Source of the DNA: JAWLAT01 sp041395325
Lineage (GTDB): Bacteria; Pseudomonadota; Gammaproteobacteria; Xanthomonadales; SZUA-5
Length of the DNA stretch: 64,000 nucleotides
NCBI GenBank assembly: GCA_041395325.1
Contig: JAWLAT010000014.1
Span: forward strand, 1 to 64,000
Direction: 5' to 3'
Shown: one piece after another, positions 8,440 to 16,930 of the stretch
How the letters are laid out: each line of letters opens with the position of its first letter
How positions within the stretch are numbered: the first letter of the stretch is position 1
Notes under the pieces: model-generated
Databases searched by the model: none
Seen by the model: only the letters and a program-made list of their open reading frames with translations
Told to the model about the DNA's origin: nothing
Translations under genes and position numbers: made by a program

Positions 8440-9843
8440 TCAGCGGGCGCCCGCACGCCCCTGGGCCGCGGCGGCGCTGCCGTGCTTGCGCACGATCAAC
8501 ATCGCCAGTTCGAGCGACTGTTCATAGTTCAGTCGCGGATCAACGGTCGTCCGGTAGGCACGCGCCAGATCGCCCTCGGTGAGATCACGGGCACCGCCCA
8601 GGCACTCGGTCACATCCTCACCCGTCAGCTCCAGATGCACACCGCCCAAGCGCGTGCCCGCGGCAGCGTGCAAGTCGAAAGCCAGTTCCAGCTCCTGCCG
8701 GATCCGGTCGAAGCGCCGCGTCTTGACACCACCTTCCAGGCTCTCGGTGTTGCCGTGCATCGGATCACAGCACCACAGCACCTTGTGGCCGCGTTGACGC
8801 GCGGCGTCCAACAACGGCGGCAACTTCTGCGCCACCTGTGCTGCACCCATCCGGTGAATGAAAGTGAGTTTGCCCGGCTCATTGTCCGGATTGAGCCGTT
8901 CGAAGACGCGTGACAACTGGTCGGGCGTGGTGGACGGACCCACCTTGACGCCCACCGGATTGCGCAATCCCCGGCAATACTCAATGTGGGCATTGTCCAG
9001 ATCCGCCGTACGCATGCCGATCCAGGGGAAATGCGTGGCGAGATTGAACCAGCCCCACTGGCGCGGCACCTGACGAGTCAGGCTCTCTTCGTAGGGCAGC
9101 AACAACGCCTCATGTGAGGTGTAGAAATCGACGCGCCTGAGGCTCCCCATCGGTGCACCGCCGACCGTCTCCATGAAGCGGACGGCGTCACCGATGGCCT
9201 CGACCATGTGTCGATACTCATCCTCCAGAGGTGAGTGGCGCACCCAGTCAAGATCCCAGTATTCAGGGTGGTGCAGATCGGCAAAGCCACCATCGATCAA
9301 GGCACGAACAAAGTTCATGGTCATGGCCGAGCGCGCGTGGCCCTGGATCATGCGTTCAGGGGCCGGCTCGCGCGCTTCGGCAGTGAACTCCGGTGCGTTG
9401 ACCAGATCTCCGCGATAGGACGGCAGGCTGACACCGTCGCGAGTCTCCATGTCGGCCGAACGCGGCTTGGCATATTGCCCGGCGAATCGACCCACCCGCA
9501 CCACCGGCAGGCGCAGACCGTGGACCAGAGCCAAACTCATCTGCAGCAACACCTTGAGGCGATTGGCGATGGTCGGGCTGGTGCAGTCGGCGAAGGTTTC
9601 GGCGCAATCCCCACCCTGCAACAGGAAGCGCTTGCCTTCGGCGGCCTGCGCCAACTCTTCACGCAGGCTCAGGATCTCCCAGGACGTCACCAGTGGCGGC
9701 AAGCCGCGCAACTCCGCCAACGCACGCTGCAAGCGCGTCTCGTCGCGATAGGTGGGCATTTGCAGGCCCGGATAGTTGCGCCAGCTCTCAGGCGCCCAGT
9801 CGGCAGGGGTATTGACGACTTTCAGTCCGGATGTGTCGACCAT
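8440..9843 (-). CDS. aroG: 3-deoxy-7-phosphoheptulonate synthase, class II
   Basis: This 467-residue class II (plant/AroA-II type) DAHP synthase condenses phosphoenolpyruvate and erythrose 4-phosphate at the entry to aromatic biosynthesis. Visible signatures are RFLLQGGDCAETF with the metal-binding Cys (about 73-85), VRVGRFAGQYAKPRS, KVLWCCDPMHGNT with the metal-binding His, and HLELTGEDVTECLGG. Length and motifs are complete. It is monocistronic and convergent with the TPR lipoprotein gene. A GCCCGCT/AGCGGGC hairpin (8434-8448) overlaps the stop region of both. Confidence 0.94.
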   Translation of the reverse strand: MVDTSGLKVVNTPADWAPESWRNYPGLQMPTYRDETRLQRALAELRGLPPLVTSWEILSLREELAQAAEGKRFLLQGGDCAETFADCTSPTIANRLKVLLQMSLALVHGLRLPVVRVGRFAGQYAKPRSADMETRDGVSLPSYRGDLVNAPEFTAEAREPAPERMIQGHARSAMTMNFVRALIDGGFADLHHPEYWDLDWVRHSPLEDEYRHMVEAIGDAVRFMETVGGAPMGSLRRVDFYTSHEALLLPYEESLTRQVPRQWGWFNLATHFPWIGMRTADLDNAHIEYCRGLRNPVGVKVGPSTTPDQLSRVFERLNPDNEPGKLTFIHRMGAAQVAQKLPPLLDAARQRGHKVLWCCDPMHGNTESLEGGVKTRRFDRIRQELELAFDLHAAAGTRLGGVHLELTGEDVTECLGGARDLTEGDLARAYRTTVDPRLNYEQSLELAMLIVRKHGSAAAAQGRAGAR

Positions 9844-10020
9844 GATGATGCCTCCTGCACCCGACGAATCACGGGTGGATCACCATCCTGCCATAGATGT
9901 TGCACCGCCGCATCAGTTGCCGTACGCAACTAAAGTCGACTCCGTGAAGCTACCCAGCCAGTGTGCGGCGCCCATTGCCCGGGATCCTTCCCTTCGGACA
10001 ACGAGCGCCGCAAAAACGGG

Positions 10021-12396
10021 TTACGGGCACCCGTCCGTGGCGCGGTAAACATCCACGGCAAAGGTGGCGCCATTGACCTGACTGCCGTTGTAGCGAGTCA
10101 AGGTGTAATCCGCGTAGGCATTGCTGCCGCTGGGGAAAGGCTCGACCTGATTGGGAACCGGTGCAAAACAGAGTACGTTGCGAACGGGAGCCTCTTCGAC
10201 GCAACTGCCACGGAAGCGCCTGACGCACTCGGTTCCGGTGTAGGCGTCAAAGCGGATCACGCCCTGGCCCAGCGAGTCCAATCCACAGGTCCAGTCCACT
10301 CGGCCCTGGCGACTGCCAGTTTGCGTGCAGGTTGATCCTGAGGATGTGCCCGCCAGCCTGACGACATCCGCATTCGGCAACGAAGCGTCTCGATCGATAC
10401 CCAGCGAGAAGTGAATCGTCCTTGGCGGTTCGGGCGGCGGCGTAGAATTGTCGGATGACACCGGCACATCGTCGGAGATGGTCTGCACGACCTCAATGGG
10501 TTGCGACGGAATAGGATTGGTCAGCGCGATGTTGCTGACCGGCGAGTCGGCCACCACGCTCGTGGACCCGGGCGCACCCGGTATGACGAATCCACGGCTG
10601 AAGGGATCGTTGCGATCCTTCAATGGCACCGTTGCGATCGTCGCATCGACTGGCCTCCAGTTCACCAGCTTGGTCATGCCAACGGCATAGAAGGGAACCA
10701 GCTCAAGCCGCGAAACGTCCTGGAAGGGCAAGCATTCCGGGCTGGTGTCATCGTTCTCGTCCTTGCACTGGATGGCTCGCAGCACTTCGGGCGTCATGTA
10801 GTCAATGAAAATGCCCCGTGCGGTCAATTGCAGACCCACGGGACCAAGGCCGTAGGGCAGGTCGGGATCGAGTGATTGCTGTGTACCCGCAGGCGCAGCA
10901 GAGCGGGCAGACTGATAGAGCGAATCGCGCTCGGCAGGGGTCATCGGCTGCAGCGCGTAGTCACCGCCTGCGCGGAAGCGGTCGATCGCGTAGTCGACGT
11001 AGCCGTCGACGAAAGCCTGCGCATAGCGCGCATAGCCTTCCGTTTCCGAAGCGTCGTCGAGCTTGAAGTTCGGCAGCGCAACGAGATCGGCGAGATTGGT
11101 GTCCAACGTCAGCGCATACTCGCCATCACGGCGCAGGAACCGACAGGTCTCATAGTACTCGTCGCCAACGTTGTCGGCCGGTGTGAACGTATAGAGCCCG
11201 TTGCGGAGCACCGGCAGATAGTGCCGATGATCACCGTTGGCCAGGTACTGGTTGTCGGGTGACCCCGGCGAAGGATCTACGGTACCGTCACCGTTGACGT
11301 CGCGACTGCCATCCGGTCGCCAGGGACTGAGCCGGGGCGCATCACTGTTCGCCGTGTCGTGATGGTCGCGGCAGCAGATCGTACACAGCAGCTTGACGTC
11401 CGGTGGGTCGTTGTTGCGCAGCAATGCGCTCGCGGTGCGTCGAGCCGGCACCACCCGATCACCAGCCCGATTCTCGTAGGCCTCACCATTGACGCGTTCG
11501 GCCGGCCGGACATAGGTGCGACCATTCCAATAGGTGGGCTCGAAGGACTCGTTGCCCCCGACAACACCCTGCTGCTGGCAGGAACAGCCAACCAAGGTGT
11601 AGTCGAGGATCTTCTCGGCCAGTGCACCTTCATCGGTATTGGAGAAGGTGAGCACTTCGAACTGCGTGCGCACGATGTTGTCGCGAATGATCGTGGGCTG
11701 AGGGTCGGAGGCTGCGGTGTCGAGATCAGTTCCGATGGCAATGGGAATCGTCTGAGAGATCCGCCCGGGCGTGACATAGACCTTGGGCGAATCGCGCGAC
11801 CGCGTCGGCTCGGCGAGCGCCACGGCCGCATCCAGAGGCGAACTCGAACTGATCAGGTCGTGAACCATGATCTCATCGGTCTGCCCCGCGTTCTCGACAC
11901 TGGTCCAGACCACCTGCACGCTCGCGCGGATGAAATCCGCGTCGGCGAAGGTCACACCCGCACAGTCGACCGCCGCGGTGGGATCCATCGTGCAGGCAGT
12001 CACGGTCCAGTTGCGCGTATAGGCAAAGCCGTCCTGCGCGCCATCGATTTCTGCCGGAGTGTCATTGCCGGAAACCATCTGATCAAAGCTCAATCCGACG
12101 GCATCGCCAATGCCGTCGCCGTCCAGGTCAATGATCAGATCGGGAACACCGTCGCCATTGGCGTCACTGCGCGAAGCCGTGAACGAACGCAGCTCCTCCA
12201 GCTTCTCGCTGGCCAGCAGAGTGGCCGCGGCTCGCGCTCGAGAATCCGCTGCATTGCGGGTCACGGCGCCCTGGAGTGCCGCCAAAGCCAGGAAACCAAT
12301 GGCCAGAACTACAAGCGCAATCAGGATCTCGATCAAGCCTACGCCGCGCTGACGGTGCTTGCTCAAGAGAATCTGCGAGGGAGCATTTTTGTTCAT
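10021..12396 (-). CDS. pilV: Very large PilV-like minor prepilin (791 residues)
   Basis: The N-terminus is a class III prepilin signal, QRGVG/LIEILIALVVLAIGF, cleaved by PilD and followed by the hydrophobic assembly helix; this part is typical PilV. The remaining ~740 residues are exceptional, since PilV proteins are usually 150-200 residues. The tail is Cys-rich (CSCQQQ, CTICCRDHH) and has Ca-loop-like D-x-D/N-G-D-G stretches (DANGDGVPD and DLDGDGIGD near 80-100, DVNGDGTVD mid-protein). The start at 12396 has upstream AGGTGACGGTC. It is the last gene of the fimT-pilW-pilX operon, where pilY1 often lies. No PilY1 propeller signature was recognised, so a tip-adhesin role is only inference. Confidence 0.7.
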   Translation of the reverse strand: MNKNAPSQILLSKHRQRGVGLIEILIALVVLAIGFLALAALQGAVTRNAADSRARAAATLLASEKLEELRSFTASRSDANGDGVPDLIIDLDGDGIGDAVGLSFDQMVSGNDTPAEIDGAQDGFAYTRNWTVTACTMDPTAAVDCAGVTFADADFIRASVQVVWTSVENAGQTDEIMVHDLISSSSPLDAAVALAEPTRSRDSPKVYVTPGRISQTIPIAIGTDLDTAASDPQPTIIRDNIVRTQFEVLTFSNTDEGALAEKILDYTLVGCSCQQQGVVGGNESFEPTYWNGRTYVRPAERVNGEAYENRAGDRVVPARRTASALLRNNDPPDVKLLCTICCRDHHDTANSDAPRLSPWRPDGSRDVNGDGTVDPSPGSPDNQYLANGDHRHYLPVLRNGLYTFTPADNVGDEYYETCRFLRRDGEYALTLDTNLADLVALPNFKLDDASETEGYARYAQAFVDGYVDYAIDRFRAGGDYALQPMTPAERDSLYQSARSAAPAGTQQSLDPDLPYGLGPVGLQLTARGIFIDYMTPEVLRAIQCKDENDDTSPECLPFQDVSRLELVPFYAVGMTKLVNWRPVDATIATVPLKDRNDPFSRGFVIPGAPGSTSVVADSPVSNIALTNPIPSQPIEVVQTISDDVPVSSDNSTPPPEPPRTIHFSLGIDRDASLPNADVVRLAGTSSGSTCTQTGSRQGRVDWTCGLDSLGQGVIRFDAYTGTECVRRFRGSCVEEAPVRNVLCFAPVPNQVEPFPSGSNAYADYTLTRYNGSQVNGATFAVDVYRATDGCP

Positions 12397-12406
12397 GACC
12401 GTCACC

Positions 12407-13183
12407 TCAGAAAGCACCCAGGTCGTTCCAGCTGCCGGGCAATGGACCCCCACCCAGGAAGCCTGGGGATTCGCTCAGGTTCTGCATCACTTTGGCGTCA
12501 TAGACGATGGCGAAGTTGCCGGTCGCCTTGTCGACGACGCTGTTGTCGTCTGCAACCAGTGCGCCATACAGTGAACCGCCGCCGTTGACCCTTAGCGTGT
12601 AGGCGTTGAGATCGCCGGGACGCGAGAACTTGTAGAGAACACCGAAGAAGCGGTCCATCCGCGCGGTGAAGCCCTTCTCCGCGACCAGATATACCGGCGC
12701 AGTCGGAGAGCCGATGTCCGACTGGGCCAGGTCACAGGTCTGTTCCTCCGACCAGAACAAGCCGCTCGAGGCCGCATTGAGGTCGGCACAACATCCGGGA
12801 GACAGGGGATCGGACGTGCACGCACCGTCACTGAGCAGGACCGCGCGATCTCTGACTTCAGGCCAGCGCTCGTTGCCGCCGGCGTCGATCTTGGGAATGC
12901 CGAACATGTACTGGAACAGGTCCGGCGGAAAATTACGCGCGCCCGTGACGTTGGCGTTGCCAGTCGCATCAATGATGTCGTTGCCCTTGACGAAATCGCC
13001 ACCGTCCTTGTAGGACAGCGAGCCGTCTCGAGGGCACTGGCAGCGATCGCACACGCGAACACCGTCTATCAGTTCCACGTCACCCGGATTGGAGTTGAAG
13101 AACTGCTGGCTATAGCAACTCTTCGGCGTTCCATTCGGATTGAACCGTCCCGGGTTCTCCGGAGACTCCGGGTTGTGAGTCAT
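12407..13183 (-). pseudogene. pilX: C-terminal fragment of pilX, separated by the IS3 insertion
   Basis: This 258-codon open frame encodes the C-terminal domain of a PilX-type minor pilin (YGALVADDN...FAIVYDAKVM is typical). Its first codons (M-T-H) come from the insertion sequence itself: the ATG at 13183 overlaps the IS orfB stop (ATGA). From the target duplication onward the frame is original pilX; deleting the IS and one GGTTG copy restores the frame to the fragment at 14412-15356. Without a signal or membrane segment the fragment cannot be assembled as a pilin even if translated. Confidence 0.85.
13171..13175. repeat. Target-site duplication, left copy (GGTTG)
   Basis: GGTTG lies immediately outside the left IS end and recurs at 14417-14421 outside the right end. 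Collapsing the two copies rejoins the pilX frame. Confidence 0.85.
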
Positions 13184-14019
13184 GCCGCTTCGGCGACCTG
13201 ACTCGGTTGCTGATAGTAGTTGGCTTCAAACTCTGCCGGTGGGATGTCACCGATCGGCCCCATCAAGCGCTTGTGGTTGTACCAGTGGGTCCACTTCAGG
13301 GTGGCCATCTCGACGGCTTCCAGATTGCGCCAGCTTTGCTTTGCGATCACTTCAGTCTTGAACAGCCCAATGATCGACTCGGCCATGGCGTTGTCGTAGG
13401 AATCGCCGACGCTGCCTGCAGACGGTTCGATGCCCGCCTCGGTGAGACGCTCGCTGTAGCGGATCGACAGGTACTGCACGCCACGATCATTGTGGTGAAT
13501 CAGGCTGTTCCGGTCGGGCTTGCGCGACCACAGCGCCTGTTCCAGCGCGGCCATCACCAGATCAGTGTTGGGTGAGCGCGACACCTTCCAGCCAACGATG
13601 CGCCGTGCATAGACATCAATGACGAAGGCGACGTAGACGAAACCCTGCCAGGTCGAAACATAGGTGAAATCCGCGATCCACAGCTGGTTCGGCCGGTCGG
13701 CATGGAATTGCCGATTGACCTTGTCCAGCGGGCAGGGCTGGGCCTTGTTGCTGATCGTGGTTCGTACACCCTTGCCACGGACCACGCCACAGAGCCCAAG
13801 CTGGCCCATCAGGCGCTCGACCGTACAGCGTGCTGCTTTGGTCTGCTCGCGCAGCAGCTGCTTCCACACCTTGCGCGCGCCGTAGTTTTCGTCGCTCTCA
13901 TCGAAGACTCGCCGAATGGCCACGCTCAGCTCCTCGTCGCGCTTGACCCGCCGGCTACGCAGCGATGGGTCACGGCGCTTGGCCAGATGCTCGTAGTAGG
14001 TCGACGGAGCGATCTGCAA
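13180..14019 (-). CDS. IS3-family transposase OrfB (DDE integrase domain)
   Basis: From the first in-frame start this is 279 residues: an N-terminal HTH_21-like segment (MQIAPSTYYEHLAKRRDPS) and an rve integrase core with the catalytic triad visible as LWIADFTYV (D1), LIHHNDRGVQY (D2) and DNAMAESIIGLFKTE (E). The reading frame continues upstream without stop (VDEHREVYGVEPICRQL), so the native product is an OrfAB fusion made by -1 frameshifting near the end of orfA. It catalyses cut-and-copy transposition of the element. Its stop overlaps the ATG of the pilX 3' fragment. Confidence 0.93.
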   Translation of the reverse strand: MQIAPSTYYEHLAKRRDPSLRSRRVKRDEELSVAIRRVFDESDENYGARKVWKQLLREQTKAARCTVERLMGQLGLCGVVRGKGVRTTISNKAQPCPLDKVNRQFHADRPNQLWIADFTYVSTWQGFVYVAFVIDVYARRIVGWKVSRSPNTDLVMAALEQALWSRKPDRNSLIHHNDRGVQYLSIRYSERLTEAGIEPSAGSVGDSYDNAMAESIIGLFKTEVIAKQSWRNLEAVEMATLKWTHWYNHKRLMGPIGDIPPAEFEANYYQQPSQVAEAA

Positions 14020-14075
14020 CTGCCGACAGATCGGCTCGACTCCGTAAACCTCGCGGTGTTCGTCAACGAACGCCG

Positions 14076-14399
14076 TCAGAACTTGAACCGGCGGTCGAGC
14101 TCCGCCTGGGCAAAAAACGCACTGGCCTTGCGCAGGATCTCGTTTGCTTGGCGCAGCTCGCGGTTCTCACGTTCGAGCTGTTTGATCCGCTCACGCTCCG
14201 CAGTGGTCTGCCCAGGTCGCTCACCGGCGTCCTGCTCGTCCTGTCGCAGCCAACGACGCAGGGTCTCCGCCTTGCAGCCAATCTTCTCGGCGACCGAACA
14301 GATCGCGGCCCATTCTGAGCCGTAGTCGTCACGGTGCTCACGCACCAGCCGAACAGCCCGCTCTTTCGTCTCAGGTGAATAGTGTTCCGACTTCCTCAT
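14076..14399 (-). CDS. IS3-family transposase OrfA
   Basis: A 107-residue protein with an N-terminal helix-turn-helix (SPETKERAVRLVREH, then AEKIGCKAETLRRWLRQDE) and a C-terminal leucine-zipper-like coiled coil (IKQLERENRELRQANEILRK) ending KASAFFAQAELDRR, the classic IS3 OrfA tail. It recognises the IS ends. Its last codons overlap the start of the upstream-extended orfB frame, consistent with programmed -1 frameshifting. It starts 18 bp inside the right IS end. Confidence 0.93.
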   Translation of the reverse strand: MRKSEHYSPETKERAVRLVREHRDDYGSEWAAICSVAEKIGCKAETLRRWLRQDEQDAGERPGQTTAERERIKQLERENRELRQANEILRKASAFFAQAELDRRFKF

Positions 14400-14411
14400 C
14401 GCTCCATCCTC

Positions 14412-15356
14412 TCAAAGGTTGGAGCCTCCGGGAAAGTCGGGGCGGTTCAGATCGATGGTCGACGCCGTCCAGATGGAGATCGGCACCCCGAAACCGGCCG
14501 CATTGGGATTGGGTACGATGTCAAAGGTCCCACGCAGCGTGACCGAGTTGGCCGCGATCAGCGGCGCCTCGGGCCCCCCGGAGATCAGCCGAAAACTGGC
14601 GTAGCCGTGAGCCAGTGTGGCACGCGCTTCTGCCAGATCGCCGCCATTGGCGTCGGCGGCTTCAGGGAGATCGGTCAATGCGGCATCGGCCGACATCACC
14701 GCGCCGCGTGCCACCAGTTTGAGCGAGTAAGCCTGCGCCGAGGAGACCACATCACGCTCGGCGGCTGATCCCGGCAAACCCAACGGCGCGCAGTCGATCG
14801 GCGTGGCCGATGTCGGGTCGGGGACGATGAGGCACAGCAACGCACTCACGCGATATCGCAACGCTGGATCGGCAGTGCCATCACCATCGGTGTCAACCTG
14901 TGGCGTCGCGGCAAGTTGTGGCAGTGGCAATCGATAGCGATCGCCCAGCAAGATGTCGGGCGCGCCACGGAACCGGAACATCTGTGATCGTCTGACCGGA
15001 TCGGACTCGGCGTCACAAGGGAAATCGTCGTCGATCACGCCATCGGCAGGACAACGCTCCCACCATTCGAGGTTCTCCTCCAACCATCCACCGGTCCCGA
15101 TCGAGGCCACGCGTGCGCGATTGGTGCGCACATACTCAAGACCGAAATTCAGGCCGTTCTGGGCAGCGTCAAAAGCGCGCTCAGCTCGAAAATGATTCGC
15201 TCCCGTCTTGATTTCAAAAATGCCGACCTGGCTGCTGAACAGCACCGAGATCGAGATGATCACCAACAACATGATCGTGGCGAACAGTGTGACCATGCCG
15301 TGTTGCTTGCCCTTGGTCGGCACTCGGGTTGCAGGAAATGACTTGGTTCCAGGCAT
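14412..15356 (-). pseudogene. pilX: pilX minor pilin, N-terminal fragment truncated by the IS3 insertion
   Basis: 314 residues from an ATG at 15356 (AGGAG 7 bp upstream). The PilX N-terminal domain is evident: KQHGMVTLFATIMLLVIISI and SVLFSSQVGIFEIKTGANHF. A DTDGDGTADP loop occurs mid-protein. The frame is lost at DFPGGSN, after which L-stop comes from IS sequence. Rejoined with 12407-13183, the ancestral protein would be about 567 residues. PilX is a minor pilin that primes pilus assembly. The fragment keeps its membrane helix, so a truncated product could still be made. It starts 10 bp after pilW. Confidence 0.88.
14417..14421. repeat. Target-site duplication, right copy (GGTTG)
   Basis: Second copy of the 5-bp direct repeat flanking the IS; it matches 13171-13175 exactly. 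Confidence 0.85.
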
Positions 15357-15366
15357 CGGCTTTCTC

Positions 15367-16143
15367 CTAGGGCACCAGTCGAGCGGTTTCCGCGCGGACT
15401 CGCACCCACTGGCGCATTTCACGAACGTTGGCCGGATCCAGAGGGGAGCGGGCGCGCAGCGACACCTGCACGGTACGCACGCCGACCAGGGCGGTCACTG
15501 AGGCGGCAGGGTTGGCTGGATCCGGCACGGTGGCGGCAACTGCTTCGCCGGAATTGCGCATGTCGAACTGGAGATCGAGCACGTCCAGCACGGCGGGATC
15601 CGTCAAAGCGACCCAGGTGTGGCCCGCCGCGCCGCACGGCCCACCGACATCGCCACCGCCGGTGCGCATCTCGACCACACCAACACCGTTGCGGACTGAA
15701 CGCCGGAAGCCGCGCCACTCAGCTGGTTCCAACCCGCTGAGCGTGCCAGGTGTACTGTCGGTGGTACCCAGGTCGAGGGTGTCGTAGCCAAATGTCACGC
15801 AGGAACCAATGCCATCTCCGTCTGGATCGTCCAGCAGCAAGCGCGAATAGAGGTCCGCAGTCTGCCCAGTTCTGACCTGGTTGATGGCGTCAACATTGAA
15901 GCCCGCACGGCGGAGCTCACGGCCGATGACCGATGCCGTTGTGCGCATGTCCTGCGTGAGCCGGCTGTAACGCACCGATGACGTTGCCGTTGTCGACATA
16001 TTGACCGTGATCGAGATCACAGCGGCAGTAAGGATCAACCCAACTGCCAACGCGATCATCATTTCGATCAGCGAGAAGCCGTAGGATTGCCGTGAAGCTC
16101 CTGTGAATGAGGCCGGCCGTGAGCGGGCAATCAGGGTGGACAT
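15367..16143 (-). CDS. pilW: Type IV pilus minor pilin PilW
   Basis: A 258-residue protein with prepilin motif SYGF/SLIEMMIALAVGLILT (cleavage after residue 23), then a globular domain including QDMRTTASVIGRELRRAGFN, characteristic of PilW. LDDPDGDGIGSC resembles a Ca-binding loop. PilW belongs to the priming complex of minor pilins in the inner membrane. It overlaps the upstream fimT gene by 13 nt and is followed 10 bp later by pilX, so the operon is translationally coupled. Confidence 0.9.
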   Translation of the reverse strand: MSTLIARSRPASFTGASRQSYGFSLIEMMIALAVGLILTAAVISITVNMSTTATSSVRYSRLTQDMRTTASVIGRELRRAGFNVDAINQVRTGQTADLYSRLLLDDPDGDGIGSCVTFGYDTLDLGTTDSTPGTLSGLEPAEWRGFRRSVRNGVGVVEMRTGGGDVGGPCGAAGHTWVALTDPAVLDVLDLQFDMRNSGEAVAATVPDPANPAASVTALVGVRTVQVSLRARSPLDPANVREMRQWVRVRAETARLVP

Positions 16144-16760
16144 TGGGTGAACCCCACGGTGTGGCTGTGACTGTCTGGCGCACAGGCGGTGGCCCGGGCC
16201 AGTGGGGAAATGTCGATCCGGCTGCGATAGGCCAGCGCGTCGGTGGGCGATCTCAGAAGCAGCGATCCAAAGGACACGGGATCATCCAGGGTTCCCAATT
16301 TGGGGTTGATCGTGAAGCGATTGGCGCCACCGAAGTTCGGGGCCCCCACGACCTGGACGCCCCTGAGAAGCTGTTGAGCCTGGGCTTGTGGCGCCAGCGG
16401 ACTCGCGCCGTTCAGTGCCGGGAAACGCGCAACTTCGCAGAAGTCGGCGGAGGCCGCATTTGTTTCGAAGCAATTGCAGGCCACCGCGCCTTCATTGGCA
16501 CCGACACACCACTGCACTGGGCTTGGCGTCAGGACAGTCACCGTCACCGGACGATCACGTTGCACCGATTCAAAGCGCGCCAACTGAACGAGGCCGAGGA
16601 CCTGATCGGTTGTCCCGCGGAAGAGTGAACGCTCACGAAACGCCGTAAACGCAGGTAGGGCCAAGGTCAACAGAGTGGCCGCTACTGTCAGCGTGATAAG
16701 CAGTTCTACCAGCGTAACGCCGCTTTCGTCGCGCGAACGAACTTGAGGTTGCCTCAGCAC
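16131..16760 (-). CDS. fimT: FimT/GspH-type pseudopilin
   Basis: A 209-residue protein with prepilin motif DESGV/TLVELLITLTVAATLL (cleavage after residue 14) and a GspH-like domain (FRGTTDQVLGLVQLARFESVQR). FimT proteins are minor pilins; in some species they bind DNA for natural uptake. Four Cys residues (CVG, CNCF, FCEV) may form disulfides, consistent with a dsbB gene nearby. First gene of the minor pilin operon, divergent from the pilE-like gene and sharing with it a CRP-type site. Confidence 0.88.
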   Translation of the reverse strand: MLRQPQVRSRDESGVTLVELLITLTVAATLLTLALPAFTAFRERSLFRGTTDQVLGLVQLARFESVQRDRPVTVTVLTPSPVQWCVGANEGAVACNCFETNAASADFCEVARFPALNGASPLAPQAQAQQLLRGVQVVGAPNFGGANRFTINPKLGTLDDPVSFGSLLLRSPTDALAYRSRIDISPLARATACAPDSHSHTVGFTQCPP

Positions 16761-16853
16761 ACGTCCCCCTAGACGTTGCCGCGGAATGTCGCGCCTACAG
16801 TAGACATCCAGCCGAGGTCGCTTCCACGTCCTCTAATATTATCTTTGCTAAAA

Positions 16854-16869
16854 TGTGACATCGGTCACA
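16854..16869. promoter_or_regulatory. CRP/Clp-type operator between fimT and pilE-like gene
   Basis: TGTGACATCGGTCACA is a perfect TGTGA-N6-TCACA palindrome, the CRP/Vfr/Clp consensus. It lies 94 bp from the fimT start and 62 bp from the pilE start in the divergent intergenic region, flanked by an AT-rich stretch (16832-16853) that could hold a -10 for the minus-strand operon. Which of the two units it controls cannot be decided from sequence. Confidence 0.7.
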
Positions 16870-16930
16870 CTTCGGTAACAGTGGTCGACACACGCTTGGG
16901 CCTCATGTTCCGACGAGCACAGGGGCCGTC

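Larger units (their letters stand above)
13176..14416 (-). mobile_element. IS3-family insertion sequence in pilX
   Basis: A 1241-bp element carrying orfA (14076-14399) and orfB (13180-14019) in the usual IS3 overlapping arrangement. Boundaries are defined by the GGTTG direct repeats and by restoration of the pilX reading frame. The terminal inverted repeats are weak by eye (TTTGAGAGGATGGAGC against TGAGTCATGCCGC). Both ORFs appear intact and the DDE residues are present, so the insertion may be recent and the element active. Confidence 0.9.

Noticed and set aside
8434..8448. GCCCGCT/AGCGGGC palindrome as a terminator between the TPR lipoprotein and aroG
   Set aside because: It overlaps the aroG stop codon and lacks a T-run on either strand, so it was not listed as a terminator.
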